Positions 1 through 10,600 of a DNA stretch of 64,000 nucleotides are shown here, piece by piece. The notes under the pieces were generated by a model that did no database searches, had not been told where the DNA came from, and saw only the letters and a program-made list of their open reading frames with translations. Numbering within the stretch: the first letter of the stretch is position 1; each line of letters starts with the position of its first letter. The stretch is from Thalassobacterium maritimum (GTDB taxonomy: Bacteria > Verrucomicrobiota > Verrucomicrobiia > Opitutales > Coraliomargaritaceae), in the NCBI RefSeq assembly GCF_031127805.1, contig NZ_JARXHW010000027.1, positions 3,057 through 67,056 on the forward strand. The letters run 5' to 3'. The position numbers and the translations under genes are program-made.

Positions 1-1028
1 ACATTCTGTGGGAGTGCCGCCCCCGCCAGCCCGGCAAAGCTGGGCAGCAAATCCATGCTGCTAATCATCGCATCGGACACCTGTCCCGCAGGGATCTGCC
101 CCGGCCAATTGAAAATGGCCGGCACACGGTGGCCCCCTTCCATCGTGACGTATTTACCTCCGAGCAAGGGCTTGGCTGAACCGTCCCGCGCCGGCCCGTT
201 GTCGGAGAGAAACACGATCAGTGTGTTCTCGGTCAGGCCAGCGGCCTCCACGGCCTCACGCACGCGCCCGACGCTCGCATCTAGTTCCAGAACGAAATCA
301 GCATAATTCCCCTCGCGTCCTTTGATCCCGGAACTGCCTTTAAACGGCTGACTGGGCAAGATGGGGCTATGTGCAATATGATGCGCGAAGTAGATGAAGA
401 ACGGCGCCTCATGCTCGCCCTGAATAAAGTCAACGACCTCGTCTGTGTAGCGTTGGGTGACTTTTTCAAAGGCGATGTCCTTTTCCACGACGTCGTGATT
501 ATGATACAGCGTGGTGGCGTCATCGATCTGCGGCACGAAGTTACTGTGCAGGCCGAGGTAGTCATCGAAGCCGGCATCGAGCGGATGCGAACCTTCGACA
601 TGAAAGCCTAGGTGCCACTTCCCCACAATCTTAGTGTAATAGCCCGCCGATTTGAGCAGCTCCGCCATCGTCACCTCCTCTGGGGCAATGCCATATTCCG
701 CATACTTCGGTGTATCATGCCTGGATATGGGATGTCCCGCCCGCATGGGATAGCGCCCAGTCATCAGCGCCGCGCGCGAGGGCCCACAGACATTGGCAGC
801 CACCAGGCAATCCGTGGCGCGCAAGCCCTCGGCCGCCAGACGATCGAGGGTCGGCGTCGCCACAGGTCCGCCATAGCATCCCAAATCTCCGTAACCGAGG
901 TCGTCGGCAAAGATCAGGATGATATTCGGCTTCGACTGACTAGCCACAGCGGACTGTTTCGCTGCGACAGCCAAAAGGGGTGCCAAGCAGAGGGCACTCG
1001 CTAAGACGATGAATGATCGGATTCTCAT
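1..1028 (-). CDS. Exported type I (formylglycine) sulfatase, 3' end cut by window edge
   Basis: About 342 residues are visible; the usual C-terminal ~120 residues lie left of the window. It starts with a signal peptide (MRIRSFIVLASALC...), then the metal-binding ADDLGYGD (about residues 41-48), the sulfatase signature CGPSR with the formylglycine cysteine at about residue 81, an intact KWHLG and a later SDNGP. Such enzymes hydrolyse sulfate esters outside the cytoplasm after the cysteine is oxidised to formylglycine. The motif GSHPLDAGFD after KWHLG is shared with the sulfatase at 24223-25572, so the two are close paralogues. It is last in the visible part of an operon that begins with the GH29 at 7052. 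The ATG at 1028 is the only one that keeps the signal peptide whole. Family is certain; the sulfated sugar is inferred only from context. Confidence 0.93.
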   Translation of the reverse strand, partial: MRIRSFIVLASALCLAPLLAVAAKQSAVASQSKPNIILIFADDLGYGDLGCYGGPVATPTLDRLAAEGLRATDCLVAANVCGPSRAALMTGRYPMRAGHPISRHDTPKYAEYGIAPEEVTMAELLKSAGYYTKIVGKWHLGFHVEGSHPLDAGFDDYLGLHSNFVPQIDDATTLYHNHDVVEKDIAFEKVTQRYTDEVVDFIQGEHEAPFFIYFAHHIAHSPILPSQPFKGSSGIKGREGNYADFVLELDASVGRVREAVEAAGLTENTLIVFLSDNGPARDGSAKPLLGGKYVTMEGGHRVPAIFNWPGQIPAGQVSDAMISSMDLLPSFAGLAGAALPQN

Positions 1029-1054
1029 AATAAAATTTATTCGATAGAGCTTAT

Positions 1055-2476
1055 TTACTTTAACAAAGTCAGCGGATGAGCCTCGTCCACCCATCCAGCG
1101 GGTCGACTGTTTTGTTTGAGTTCGAGCTCGAAGGCTTCGGCATGCGCCTGGAGTTGCTCAGCGATTTCGGGCTGTGCGTTAAATAAGTTATGACGCTCGG
1201 CCGGATCTTCATCGAGACGATACAAAGCCATAATCGGTGAGCTCGATCCTTTGCCGCGACGGGCCTTATCTTTGCCATTCACTTTGCCGAAATGTAATTT
1301 CCATCGCCCCGAGCGGACGGCCTTGAGATCGTCGCCTTTGTAATAGAAAAAAACGTCGTGTGGGCTGCGGGCATTTTCAGTCAGCACGGGTAGAATGTCT
1401 TTTCCATCAATCACGCGATCGTCCGGCAGTTCCGCCCCTGCCAGCTTGGCGAAGGTCGGCAGCAGGTCCATGGCTGTCATTAGCTCGTCATTTGTCTGCG
1501 CGGCCGGAATCGTCCCCGGCCAGCGAATCACTGTCGGCACACGTTGCCCGCCTTCGAAACTACTCCCCTTCTTGCCACTGTAGGGCTCGGCATGTCCGAC
1601 CGAAGGTCCGTTGTCCGAGGTAAAAATCACCACGGTGTTTTCATCGACACCATTCGCTTTCAAGGCATCGAGAATCTGCCCCACCGACCAGTCGATCTCG
1701 CGAATCGCATAATTGTAAAGCTTATCGCGGGTCTTGTAATCGACGCCGGTTTCATTTTTCAGCTTCGCGAGAATGGCCTCTGGCGCCTGTTGCATAAATG
1801 CCGGTGACATATGGATCGGGCGATGCGGTGCCGGATGCGGCACATAGAGAAAAAAGGCCTCGTCTTTATGACGCCCGATGAAGTCGACCGCGCGCTCGGT
1901 GATACGTTGAGTCAAGTAATCCGCATCGGGCTCCGCTTCGATCACGGTCTCCATTTCCATCAAAGGCAGCGGCGGGAAATGGTGCTTGGGATTGGTATGA
2001 TAGGGATGAATGTCATGACTGTAAGGCAGGCCAAAGAATTCATCAAAGCCCTGACGTGTCGGCAAAAACTCTGGCTGATCCCCGAGATGCCACTTACCAA
2101 ACATCCCCGTAGCGTAGCCCGCAGATTTCATCAGTTCGGCGAGGGTGATTTCATCCGGGTGCAAGCCATGGTGGTCGGCGGCAAGAAAAACGCCACCCGC
2201 CAAGCCGATCCGTCTGGGATAGCTCCCCGTCATCAATGCCGCCCGCGAAGGCGTGCACACCGAACCCGCCACATAGAAACTAGTCAACTTGGCCCCCTCC
2301 TCTGCCATGCGATCGATGCGCGGCGTCTGCACATGATCCCCACCAAAGCAGCCGAGGTCGGCGTAGCCCTGGTCATCGGTCAGAATGATCACGACATTTG
2401 GCTTCGTTGCCGCACTGCAAACCGTGGCCAGCAATAGCCCCCATACTAGAGGATTGAATTTGATAAATTTGTTCAT
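1055..2476 (-). CDS. Exported type I sulfatase
   Basis: A 473-residue sulfatase with a signal peptide (MNKFIKFNPLVWGLLLATVC), metal-site TDDQGYAD, signature CTPSR with the modified cysteine at residue 74, GKWHLGDQPEF and TSDNGP. The frame stays open upstream to 2635, but those codons overlap the 3' end of the neighbouring GH116 and would bury the signal peptide, so I place the start at 2476. It is closely related to the sulfatase at 15610-17046, with the same TDDQGYAD, DQPEFLPTRQGF and SHDIHP stretches, which suggests duplication between operons. It lies about 100 bases downstream of the GH116 in the same direction, with a short palindrome in the gap. Its role is removal of sulfate from a polysaccharide or oligosaccharide in the periplasm or outside; the exact sugar is unknown. 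Confidence 0.94.
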   Translation of the reverse strand: MNKFIKFNPLVWGLLLATVCSAATKPNVVIILTDDQGYADLGCFGGDHVQTPRIDRMAEEGAKLTSFYVAGSVCTPSRAALMTGSYPRRIGLAGGVFLAADHHGLHPDEITLAELMKSAGYATGMFGKWHLGDQPEFLPTRQGFDEFFGLPYSHDIHPYHTNPKHHFPPLPLMEMETVIEAEPDADYLTQRITERAVDFIGRHKDEAFFLYVPHPAPHRPIHMSPAFMQQAPEAILAKLKNETGVDYKTRDKLYNYAIREIDWSVGQILDALKANGVDENTVVIFTSDNGPSVGHAEPYSGKKGSSFEGGQRVPTVIRWPGTIPAAQTNDELMTAMDLLPTFAKLAGAELPDDRVIDGKDILPVLTENARSPHDVFFYYKGDDLKAVRSGRWKLHFGKVNGKDKARRGKGSSSPIMALYRLDEDPAERHNLFNAQPEIAEQLQAHAEAFELELKQNSRPAGWVDEAHPLTLLK

Positions 2477-2509
2477 GATCCGTTTCCAATCAGCCCCCCA
2501 AAAAGGAGA

Positions 2510-2527
2510 CGGGACACTCCTGTCCCG
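2510..2527. repeat. Intergenic palindrome, GGAG/CTCC-loop family
   Basis: The perfect hairpin CGGGACA-CTCC-TGTCCCG lies between the GH116 stop and the next sulfatase start. The same hairpin with different outer stem bases occurs at 11207, 12891 and 24189. It may act as an RNA stabiliser, attenuator or weak terminator; there is no T-tract. Confidence 0.75.
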
Positions 2528-2579
2528 CCAGCCGTTCGAGCATGGACAAAGCACTGCATCATTAAAGAATACAAATCTC

Positions 2580-5210
2580 TTAAACCAGCGAGACCTGTAA
2601 GCTTTCTCCCTTCTGGATGGTGATGCCTGATTCAAATTTCAAAACGTAGCAACCGTCCACCATCTGAAAACGCGCCTCCACGGGCTGACCGTTTACAGCA
2701 ACCGTCGCACTCTTCGCCTTCGTGCCCTTGACTTGATCCAAGCTAAACTCCTTCAAGTGCAAACGACCGTAGCCGACTTCGAGCACAGCGTTCTGCTGGC
2801 CTCCCTCCACCTTCTGCGTAAAGCGGCCCCAGCCTTCGGCGGTCGTGAAGGCTGCCTTGAAATCTTCCGGACTCAATTTCGGCCCAAAGCCCAACTTCGC
2901 TTCGGGACCATCGTAGCGATATCCACAGGCAGCCAAGTAAGTGCCATAACTGGCCATGGCACGTGAGTAGTGATCCGAGCATTCGATTTCGTTGTAGGGA
3001 TTGCGCTTATCCGCCGAGTAGCGGTCGTAGATCGCTTTACCAATCGCCATGGCCTCTTCGATCATATCTTCCCGCAACATGTGCGCGGCGACCTGCCACT
3101 CAAAGCCTGTCATACATTCGTTGAGATAGCCGGCGTAATTTTCGTTACCACTCTTTGGCTCCACCTTACCATGTGGAAAACTGGTCATGACCAGTCCCGC
3201 ATCACCGGGCCCGGCATACCAGCGCCCATTCGTCATCACTTTGCGAAAGGCTGCGACATCGGGCGTGAAGTTATACTTCCAGAGTGCCTGTAAGGCCTTG
3301 CGTGTCTTCTCCCGTGGTAAAATTGGATCGAGTCCGATTTCATACAACCAGCTGTCCCCGAGCACTTGGTCGATATGGCAACCGTTAGTCGAGCCGTGCA
3401 TTTGAGTCTCATCCTGTGGCGGAATATGCACGAAGTAGCCGAACTCCTCATTCCACAGCTCTTTCACCATCTTAGGTGCGCCCTTGGCGACGATCCGCTC
3501 ATAGCGCTCTGCGACTGCCGGCTGATCCATCTGACGCGCCATCACTGCCGAAGCCTTCAGCGCGGCGTGGTAGACGTTGATCAACCAAGGCACCTTGCCG
3601 TACCAAGGTTCGTCCAGTGTATTGTGCTGGGCGCCGGAGAGAATCCCGTCTTCATCGGCATCCCATTCCTTAATGACAAAGTCCATCGAAAGCTTCACCC
3701 GATCCCAAATGCTGGCGAGAAAGCTGTAGTCAGTCGTCATTTGACTCTCACGCAGCACACGAATAATGGTGCCGCAGGTGCCATCGAGCGCGTCGTCGCG
3801 CCCCTTCGCGCCATCCTTCATGGAATAGCGGAAAAAGATCATACCATTCTTCGGATCGAAGCCTCGGCCATACTCGATGCGATCGCGGCATTCGCGCTCG
3901 ATCTCGGGGAAGATTCGGGCGAGCCCTTGCGCGTAATTCCACACGTGAGTGCAGTTCCCAGGGCAACAGCGCACCCCCTCTTCCATGTTGTAAATATCCT
4001 CTGTCTCTCCCTTGGCATAGACACGCTGCACCATCTGAGTCTGCATGCAGTCGATTGGGATAAAGGCGCGCTCCAAGAACCAATACGGCAGACTGGAATC
4101 ATACCAGGTATCGGTCCATTGCTTAGTGGTGCCATAGAGCTCCGTTTCACGACTCGCGACTTGCGCCGCCGCATCCGCCGCAGTCGGCCACTGAGTCGCA
4201 TAGTGATAGCTTCCCGGTGCGGTCTTTTTACCAAAACCGACGCCGTAGTTTACCTGAGGAATCCGCCAGGAAACGGCAAAGGAGACCGTCTGCGATTCGC
4301 CGGGCTTCAAGCTGAGCTGACGACCGATCGAGGCTGCGCGGCTCGTCCCTTCGGTGTCAGAGTTCCCCACCGTAAAGGCCGCTTCGGCCCCCGGTTTCGC
4401 TTGATTGACCTCAACAAAGTCTGCGGCCGCTTGACCAAAAACGCCAAGTGCGACGGCATTGCCATTCTTGCCCGCGCTCGAGCACTCGACTGTCGCAATG
4501 TCCTCAAGCGGACGATAGACACTCTGCGCGGCCCCCTTGCCGGCCCAGAGATTTTCGATCCAGCCCGCGATGCCGACTTCCTGCGTCTTGGCGGAATGAT
4601 TCGTCACCGTATAACGCATGACAATGACCGGATAGCTGGACTCGTCACGATTCAAAGGAATGAAAGGTGTATAGGCCTCCAACTGCACCCCCACCGGAAT
4701 CGCCTCGTCCGTATAGTCCACCTGCGCCATCGGGTATTGATTGGTAAAAGTCACATCGCGAAAGCCCCCCGAATCCAGCGTGTGCACTTTGCCATTCACT
4801 TTCACCGCGAAGCCCTGCCCAGAAGGCGCCTGAGCCATATCGGGTTTCATATAACGGAGCCCCTTGGGAGTGTGCTTCTTGTCTTTCTCCGCGGTCAGAT
4901 TCCAGCACCACAGCTCGCCGTCGCCGCTCAGATAGACCTGCCCCGTGCCCATACCATTGATCGGCATGCCGATATAATCCACCTTGCCCGCCTTCACTGT
5001 GGTGGCTTGTCCACGTGCGTAGAGGCTCTTGATCCAGTCAGCACTCAGCTTCTTATCCGCCGGTATAATTTTGTCGAAGTCCTTCGCTTCAAAAGGACCG
5101 GCCATCACATTCATCCGTCCGACCATCAGCATGGCGGCAGTCAAACCGGAGGCTTTAATAAAATCACGACGCCCAGTAAAGGCATCCGAAGTTTTTGTGG
5201 GGGTATTCAT
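2580..5210 (-). CDS. GH116-family glycoside hydrolase, Tat-exported
   Basis: An 876-residue protein with a Tat signal (twin arginine in GRRDFIKASG, residues 13-22), then a GBA2_N-like beta domain and a C-terminal (alpha/alpha)6 barrel of the DUF608 type. In GH116 a catalytic Asp lies in an SDQ-x-x-G motif; the match here is GCHIDQVLG with Asp at residue 614. A conserved Cys-rich segment NMEEGVRCCPGNCTHVW lies near residue 410. Known members are beta-glucosidases, beta-xylosidases and glucosylceramidases that retain configuration; the substrate here is not predictable. Two paralogues sit at 27844 and 35044. It has its own candidate operator at 5249-5268, just upstream of the start, although the GH29 lies only 96 bases further upstream in the same direction. 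The start at 5210 is chosen because it is close before the Tat motif. Confidence 0.88.
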   Translation of the reverse strand: MNTPTKTSDAFTGRRDFIKASGLTAAMLMVGRMNVMAGPFEAKDFDKIIPADKKLSADWIKSLYARGQATTVKAGKVDYIGMPINGMGTGQVYLSGDGELWCWNLTAEKDKKHTPKGLRYMKPDMAQAPSGQGFAVKVNGKVHTLDSGGFRDVTFTNQYPMAQVDYTDEAIPVGVQLEAYTPFIPLNRDESSYPVIVMRYTVTNHSAKTQEVGIAGWIENLWAGKGAAQSVYRPLEDIATVECSSAGKNGNAVALGVFGQAAADFVEVNQAKPGAEAAFTVGNSDTEGTSRAASIGRQLSLKPGESQTVSFAVSWRIPQVNYGVGFGKKTAPGSYHYATQWPTAADAAAQVASRETELYGTTKQWTDTWYDSSLPYWFLERAFIPIDCMQTQMVQRVYAKGETEDIYNMEEGVRCCPGNCTHVWNYAQGLARIFPEIERECRDRIEYGRGFDPKNGMIFFRYSMKDGAKGRDDALDGTCGTIIRVLRESQMTTDYSFLASIWDRVKLSMDFVIKEWDADEDGILSGAQHNTLDEPWYGKVPWLINVYHAALKASAVMARQMDQPAVAERYERIVAKGAPKMVKELWNEEFGYFVHIPPQDETQMHGSTNGCHIDQVLGDSWLYEIGLDPILPREKTRKALQALWKYNFTPDVAAFRKVMTNGRWYAGPGDAGLVMTSFPHGKVEPKSGNENYAGYLNECMTGFEWQVAAHMLREDMIEEAMAIGKAIYDRYSADKRNPYNEIECSDHYSRAMASYGTYLAACGYRYDGPEAKLGFGPKLSPEDFKAAFTTAEGWGRFTQKVEGGQQNAVLEVGYGRLHLKEFSLDQVKGTKAKSATVAVNGQPVEARFQMVDGCYVLKFESGITIQKGESLQVSLV

Positions 5211-5248
5211 AGTTGAAGACTATTATAACGAAAACAGCACATCACCGC

Positions 5249-5268
5249 TATCACTGATATAAGTGATC
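5249..5268. promoter_or_regulatory. Candidate operator, TATCAC-N8-GTGATC
   Basis: The sequence TATCACTGATATAAGTGATC is an inverted repeat of two 6-base arms with an 8-base spacer, centred about 48 bases upstream of the GH116 start. The same form occurs at 17145 and 60597, with weaker copies elsewhere. It lies between two same-strand genes, which suggests an internal promoter. Confidence 0.6.
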
Positions 5269-5306
5269 GTTTCTTCCAAGCTAAGCTGCATCGATCGCGA
5301 AATGTG

Positions 5307-7052
5307 TCATTCCCCAATCGAAACGAAAATAAGCGTTTTTAAGTTAAACAGCGCGTCTTCGCGCACCTTGCCGAAACCGACTTCACAGTCAAACGTGCCG
5401 ACTTGGTTCAGCTCAATTTCGCCGAGATCCAAGAGCTCGTATGTGTTCCAATTCTTGGTGGCTGGCACGGTGGCACGAAGTGTTGTCCCGTCGAGTTTGA
5501 GTTGCACTTCACTCCCGGCAAATTTACCTGCACAGGCATAGACTGCTTTGACGCGAAAGCTGCCTGGCGCCGGCACGTTCATTTCCCAAGTTGCGCTGGC
5601 TTGCGGGTCGGTCCAGAAACCGATGTGACTGTTGTCCACCAGTTTAATGTCAGGCCCGTTCAATTTAGCAGCGGCGGCCTGCAGCACCAGCTCGTCGCCA
5701 GAGAAACTGTAGCCCTCCGGTGCCGCTTTAACCGTCTGCAGCCCTTCGTAATCCAAGCGTAAAACCGTCGCGTATTCAGTCGGCGCAAGAGAACCGAGCT
5801 CGATGTCGAGCCCCTGCTTGCTGCGAATCATCGCTAGCGCTCGTTGATCATAGCTGTAAACCTGTGCGTGATCGAATTGCACACCACTGAGCGTAAACTT
5901 ACCCGACTTTGGCCAATCGAATAGATAAAGGAACAACTGCCCCGACTCCGCGCTGGACCCCTTAAGTTGTGCCACGCGTCCCCAGGTTTGCTCTGGCACG
6001 GCCACGAATTCGGCCCCATAGAGTGCTTCACTGTGCGCAGAGGTCCACGCCCCCATCTCTTCAAATTGCTGGATCGACATTTCAGGCCAGGAACCATCGG
6101 CTTGCGGGCCAACATTCAGCAACAAATTGCCCCCCTTGACCACGATATCGATCAGCTTCTGAATCAACTCTTCGGTGCTCTTCCATTTGGTATCACTCTT
6201 CTTGAAGCCCCAGGAGTGATTCACCGTCCAGCAGGACTCCCAGACATGATCCAGCGCCGCACCAGGGGTAAAATTCTCCGGCGTGCCGAAGTCTCTCTTA
6301 AACTGCTTACGCTTAGCGACACGGTTATTAATAATCATATGTGGGCTGAGCTCGCGCAGATAATTGTAGAGGTCGACGCCGTCTTCCATGGTCCACCACG
6401 GTGTCCAATCACCGTCAAACCACATGATTGCGGGATCGTAGCGGTCGATCAGCTCCTTGAGTTGGGCCTTCATGTAGGTGACATAGCCTTCCTTGTCCCG
6501 CATCGGTGGCCGGTTGGTCGCCTGCTCCGCGCGCTGCGAAGAGTGATGCCAATCGATGATCGAATAGTAAGTGCCAAATTTGACTCCATATTTATCACAA
6601 GCTGCTTTCAACTCGCCCAGAATGTCGCGCTGAAAGTCGTTCGCCTCGCCCAGATCATACTCGGTGTACTCGCTATCCCACAGACAGAAGCCCTCGTGGT
6701 GCTTGGTCGTAATGACCATGTATTGCATGCCAGCCTCTTTGGCCCGCTTCACCCAGGCGTCCGCATCCAGCGCGTCGGGGCGGAAATCCGCCGCCAACGG
6801 AATATATTCCTCTGGCGTGATTTTCCCCCAGCGCTGAATCCATTCCGCATACTTCTCAATCGGCTCCCCCTTCCACTCCCCCCCGAGCGTCGAATAAACG
6901 CCATAGTGGATAAAAAGTCCAAACTTGGCATCTGTGAACCACTGCATGCGCTCCTGATACGCAGCATCGCTCTCCGGAATCATTTCATTGGCAGCTGCCA
7001 GCGCGTGCCCGACAAGCAGGCTGGATAAGACGAATGGGATAATTTTCTTCAT
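5307..7052 (-). CDS. GH29 alpha-L-fucosidase, exported
   Basis: A 581-residue protein with a signal peptide (MKKIIPFVLSSLLVGHALA). The GH29 barrel follows: KFGLFIHYGVY near residue 47, TTKHHEGFCLWDS near 120, and IMWFDGDW, whose Asp at residue 213 matches the GH29 nucleophile. LLLNVGPQADG marks the end of the barrel, followed by a beta-sandwich C-terminal region. GH29 enzymes release alpha-linked L-fucose with retention. Length is typical of a bacterial GH29 with an extra C-terminal domain. It is first in the leftmost operon, followed by GH116 and sulfatases, and a candidate operator lies at 7126-7145. The open frame begins at 7097, but the start at 7052 leaves a clean signal peptide. A second GH29 lies at 40197; the two differ around the active site. 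Confidence 0.94.
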   Translation of the reverse strand: MKKIIPFVLSSLLVGHALAAANEMIPESDAAYQERMQWFTDAKFGLFIHYGVYSTLGGEWKGEPIEKYAEWIQRWGKITPEEYIPLAADFRPDALDADAWVKRAKEAGMQYMVITTKHHEGFCLWDSEYTEYDLGEANDFQRDILGELKAACDKYGVKFGTYYSIIDWHHSSQRAEQATNRPPMRDKEGYVTYMKAQLKELIDRYDPAIMWFDGDWTPWWTMEDGVDLYNYLRELSPHMIINNRVAKRKQFKRDFGTPENFTPGAALDHVWESCWTVNHSWGFKKSDTKWKSTEELIQKLIDIVVKGGNLLLNVGPQADGSWPEMSIQQFEEMGAWTSAHSEALYGAEFVAVPEQTWGRVAQLKGSSAESGQLFLYLFDWPKSGKFTLSGVQFDHAQVYSYDQRALAMIRSKQGLDIELGSLAPTEYATVLRLDYEGLQTVKAAPEGYSFSGDELVLQAAAAKLNGPDIKLVDNSHIGFWTDPQASATWEMNVPAPGSFRVKAVYACAGKFAGSEVQLKLDGTTLRATVPATKNWNTYELLDLGEIELNQVGTFDCEVGFGKVREDALFNLKTLIFVSIGE

Positions 7053-7125
7053 GGAATTATAAATTGAACACGGACGATCTTGCATGGGGAAACACATAAA
7101 GTAACAAAAGCGCCTGCCACCTGCC

Positions 7126-7145
7126 TATCACGTATAAAAGCTATA
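7126..7145. promoter_or_regulatory. Candidate operator, one good half-site
   Basis: TATCAC-GTATAAAA-GCTATA lies about 83 bases upstream of the GH29 start. One arm matches the TATCAC/GTGATA family exactly and the other is degraded. The spacer is 8 bases and TATA-rich, as in the other members. Confidence 0.45.
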
Positions 7146-7189
7146 GTGGGAGCTCGAAAGCAAAGTAGGCACAACAAACGAAAATTCGG

Positions 7190-7212
7190 GAGGACGCCTC
7201 ATTCCTGTCCTC
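7190..7212. repeat. Short hairpin, possibly a decayed intergenic palindrome
   Basis: GAGGAC and GTCCTC form a 6-base stem around an 11-base loop. The wording around it (CCTGTCC) resembles the palindrome family at 2510 and 12891, but the loop has grown. It may mark the border between the hydrolase operon and the defence insertion. Confidence 0.35.
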
Positions 7213-7271
7213 AAATGCCCCACGCACACTTTCCGCTTGCCGAAGTCGAAATTTTCTAACGAACTGCTAGA

Positions 7272-7699
7272 ATGCCTCAACTGCTAGCAAAACCTAACGA
7301 AAACGTCGAAAACTTCATCGCCCGCTGGCAAGGCGCGGAAGCCGCCGAAGAAGCCAAAGAAAAAATCATCTGGCTCAGTCCCGAATACCAGTGTCCAGAG
7401 AAGGCAGAAGACAGAGGTCAGAAACCAGAACAAACCGAACTCGCTGGAACCGAACCTGCGACCTCTTCACCCCCAGCGAAGTGCGCTACGCAGCCATGGC
7501 CAAAGGACCTCCCCAATCAGGTCGCCGCCATTCACGCCCTCCTCCCCGAAACCGGCCTCGACGCCAAAGCCATCGCTCCCCCACGTTGGCAAACGCACAA
7601 AAAAAGCGCCTAGAAGAAATCGACCAAATTTTGACGACGCTTAAGAAACTGGGGGCAGTTATGAGCGATGAAAACCAAAAAACTATATTGATACCATGA
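7272..7699 (+). pseudogene. Remnant of a large MmeI-like class DNA methyltransferase (both ends only)
   Basis: The first ~25 codons (NVENFIARWQGAEAAEEA) look like the N-terminus of the ~1000-residue DNA methyltransferases that carry methylation and often restriction in one chain. They run straight into what I recognise as the C-terminal end of the same family (EKIIWLSPEYQ, then WPKDLPNQVAAIHALL). The whole methylase core is therefore deleted. A frameshift near 7590-7610 then moves the end (KKRLEEIDQILTTLKKLGAV) into another frame, which stops at 7697-7699 inside the SIR2 start as an ATGA overlap. It cannot be active. It marks the locus as a former restriction-modification site and is consistent with the Mrr remnant on the far side of the SIR2 gene. 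The family assignment is from memory of conserved ends, not a search. Confidence 0.65.
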
Positions 7700-10600
7700 C
7701 GCTACAAATACCCAATACACTAAAAAAACAAATCGTTGAAGGTAAAGCTGTGCTCTTTCTAGGTAGCGGCGCTAGCTTAGGAGCAAAAAAATCTTCTGGC
7801 GATGAGATGTATACAGTTTCAGCATTACGCGATAAGTTACTAAGTCATTTTTTCGCTGATCGAACAGAACTTAAGAATAGACAACTAAGCCAAATAGCAG
7901 ACTTTGTCGAAGTTGAGTTTGGCAGAAAAGCGCTACTAGATGCATTGTTTGATCTGTTCTCTGACTTTGAACCCGCAGCTTTTCATCTGCTAATACCATT
8001 ATTTCCATGGGCAGCAATAGTTACAACGAATTACGATCTAATTGTGGAAAACTCCTACAAACTTTGTGAAAAAAATGCACGTAACATTGTAACCTACATA
8101 AATCAAAACGAAGACTTTGAGGGACAGTTAAAACTAAAGGCCAATTCGATTCCCTTTTTGAAAATTCATGGCTGCATTTCGAACTCATCTGACATGCAGA
8201 CACCACTCATCATCTCCAAAGACCACTTAACCAAGTATAAAAAAAACCGTGAGCTGATGTTCGATTATTTACGTGATTTGGCTGAAAGAAATACTGTTAT
8301 TTTTTGTGGCTACTCGATTGAGGATCAACATCTCAGAAATCTGCTATTTGATTTAACTGATGAAACAAGAACACGTCCTCGCTACTACTACAATTCGCCA
8401 AACCAGACAGATTTAGATACAAACTACTGGGGATCACATAGAGTTGAAGTGTTGAATTGCGACTTCGAAACCTTCTTGAAAGCACTTACAAAATGTATCA
8501 GTGAAACAGAAAGAGATTTCTCACGCATCATACTACGCGGTGATTTAAGCCTAAAAACACACTATCAAATAAGCGAACCAGCCGAGTCCGATGAGCTAGT
8601 TGAGTTTTTACAAAAAGATGTGTGGCATGTTCATAGCTCATTGGTGACGGAGAAAGCAAGTCCACGCCAATTTTATAGCGGATTCGACAATTCATGGACG
8701 CCCATAATCAATGAACTAGACGTTTCACGGAGTATTGCAGACGCCGCAACCATTGATGGTGTACTATGCGATTCTGAACAAATCGTACAGCTTTATCTAA
8801 TCAAAGGCCCAGCCGGCAATGGTAAATCTGTCATACTAAAACGGATCGCCTATACAGCTGCGGAATCCTATGATAAGCTAGTTCTTCACTTGAGGCCCGA
8901 TGGCGCTATTAAATTTTCAGCAATAAAAGAAATCTCAGACCTAACAAATAAAAGGATTTATCTATTCATTGACCATGCCGCTATCCATGCCTCCGAAATC
9001 TCGAATCTCATCAGGTTTTGTTATAGATCAAAAATTAAAGTAACAATATTTCTATCCGAAAGAGAAAATGAGTGGAACATGCGATGCAGTGAATTAGATG
9101 GATACCTTGACGCAGATTTCACCGTCCCATACTTAAACAAAAAAGAAATATATGAATTACTAGAAAAACTTGAAGTCGCTCAATGCCTTGGAACGCTAGA
9201 AGAAATGTCTCCTGAAAACCGCTTCAAAGCATTTCATGAGAACGCAAAAAGGCAGCTATTAGTTGCTCTACACGAAGCAACACAAGGACTACCATTTGAG
9301 AACATAGTTGTAGATGAATATAACCGAATTCTTCCTGAAGAAGCTCAACACCTGTATCTAGACATCTGCACGTTAAACAGACTTGGCGTTGCTGTACGTG
9401 CTGGATTAATCTCACGAGCGAGTGGCATAAGCTTTGACATGTTTCAAAGTGATTTTTTTCGTCCGTTGGAAAGTATTGTTCGTCATCGGAAAGACCCTTA
9501 TTCAGGTGAAATCTACTACGAAGCTAGGCATTCGCATATCGCTGAAATCGTATTCGATCAGATACTCAACAATGAGAATGATCGGTATGATCATATTATA
9601 AGGTTGCTGAGTGAAATTAATATCGAATACCAAAGCGACAAAGAGGCATTTAATGCAATAATGAGAGGTAGAGGACTTGCTCAAGCTTTCTCAGATATAG
9701 AATTAGGGCGTGATCTCTTTAAACGAGGATTCCAACGGGTTGGAGAGCCTGCCTTTTTATTACAACAGGCTGCCCTGCTTGAAATGAATCATAAAGGTGG
9801 GAGCTTAAATATCGCTGAGAAATACCTAAAAAAGGCGATGGAGGCTGCTCCTTGGGACAAACCCATAAAGCATACGTATGCAAACTATTTACGTAGAAAA
9901 GCCTCTGACTCTAGAGACTCTCTCGCCAGACAAAAATACAGAAGAGATGCAAAAAAGTATTTAAACGAAACAACCGAAAGTACTGACGAGAAACCTTATC
10001 GTAGATATACAGCGATTCAAGTTAGTTTGGATGAGTTAACCGACATACTTCAAGTCGAAGTAGATGACTCAGATAAGGCAATGTTGCGGCGTATTACAGA
10101 AAAAACAAATGACTTAGAAAAAAACTTTTCAGCAGCACGACAGTTATTCCCAAACAACGATAAGTTTTTTGAACTAGAGTCCAAATTTAGGAATGTTATT
10201 TCTGATTCAAAAGGCGCCTTAAGAGCCCTTGAATTAGCTTTTGAGAGAAACCCGAGAAATGAGTATGTTGCGGTTAGAATTTCAAAATTCCACGAATCTA
10301 ACAATGATCGGCCCAAAGCTATAGAAACTCTACAAAAGTGTATTGAAAACAGCGGCACAGCTAAGATTGCCCATTTTTGCTTAGCTAAAATACGCATTAA
10401 TAATGATGAAACTTCTGAATTAATACTACAACATTTAAGGAAAAGCTTTTCAGATGGTGATTCTAATTATGACGCGCAGTTCTGGTATGCTAGGGAACTT
10501 TTCCTTAATAATAAGCATGATGAATCAAGAGCTATGTTTGATACTACGAAAACCCTAAAGCTACCGCCCGACTTCAAAAACTCTATCAGAGGTATAGTGA

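Noticed and set aside
2477..2635. N-terminal extension of the sulfatase at 1055-2476
   Set aside because: The extension would overlap the upstream GH116 gene and hide the signal peptide; similar extensions at 7052, 12805, 32227, 48620, 54803 and 56457 were trimmed on the same grounds.
3366..5216. 616-codon plus-strand open frame opposite the GH116 gene
   Set aside because: It is the antisense shadow of a GC-rich coding gene with clear domains; its translation has no family pattern and the composition (many Arg, His, Leu) of such shadows. Similar long antisense frames opposite other hydrolases (for example 5967-7028, 24358-25311, 28561-29502) were rejected for the same reason.
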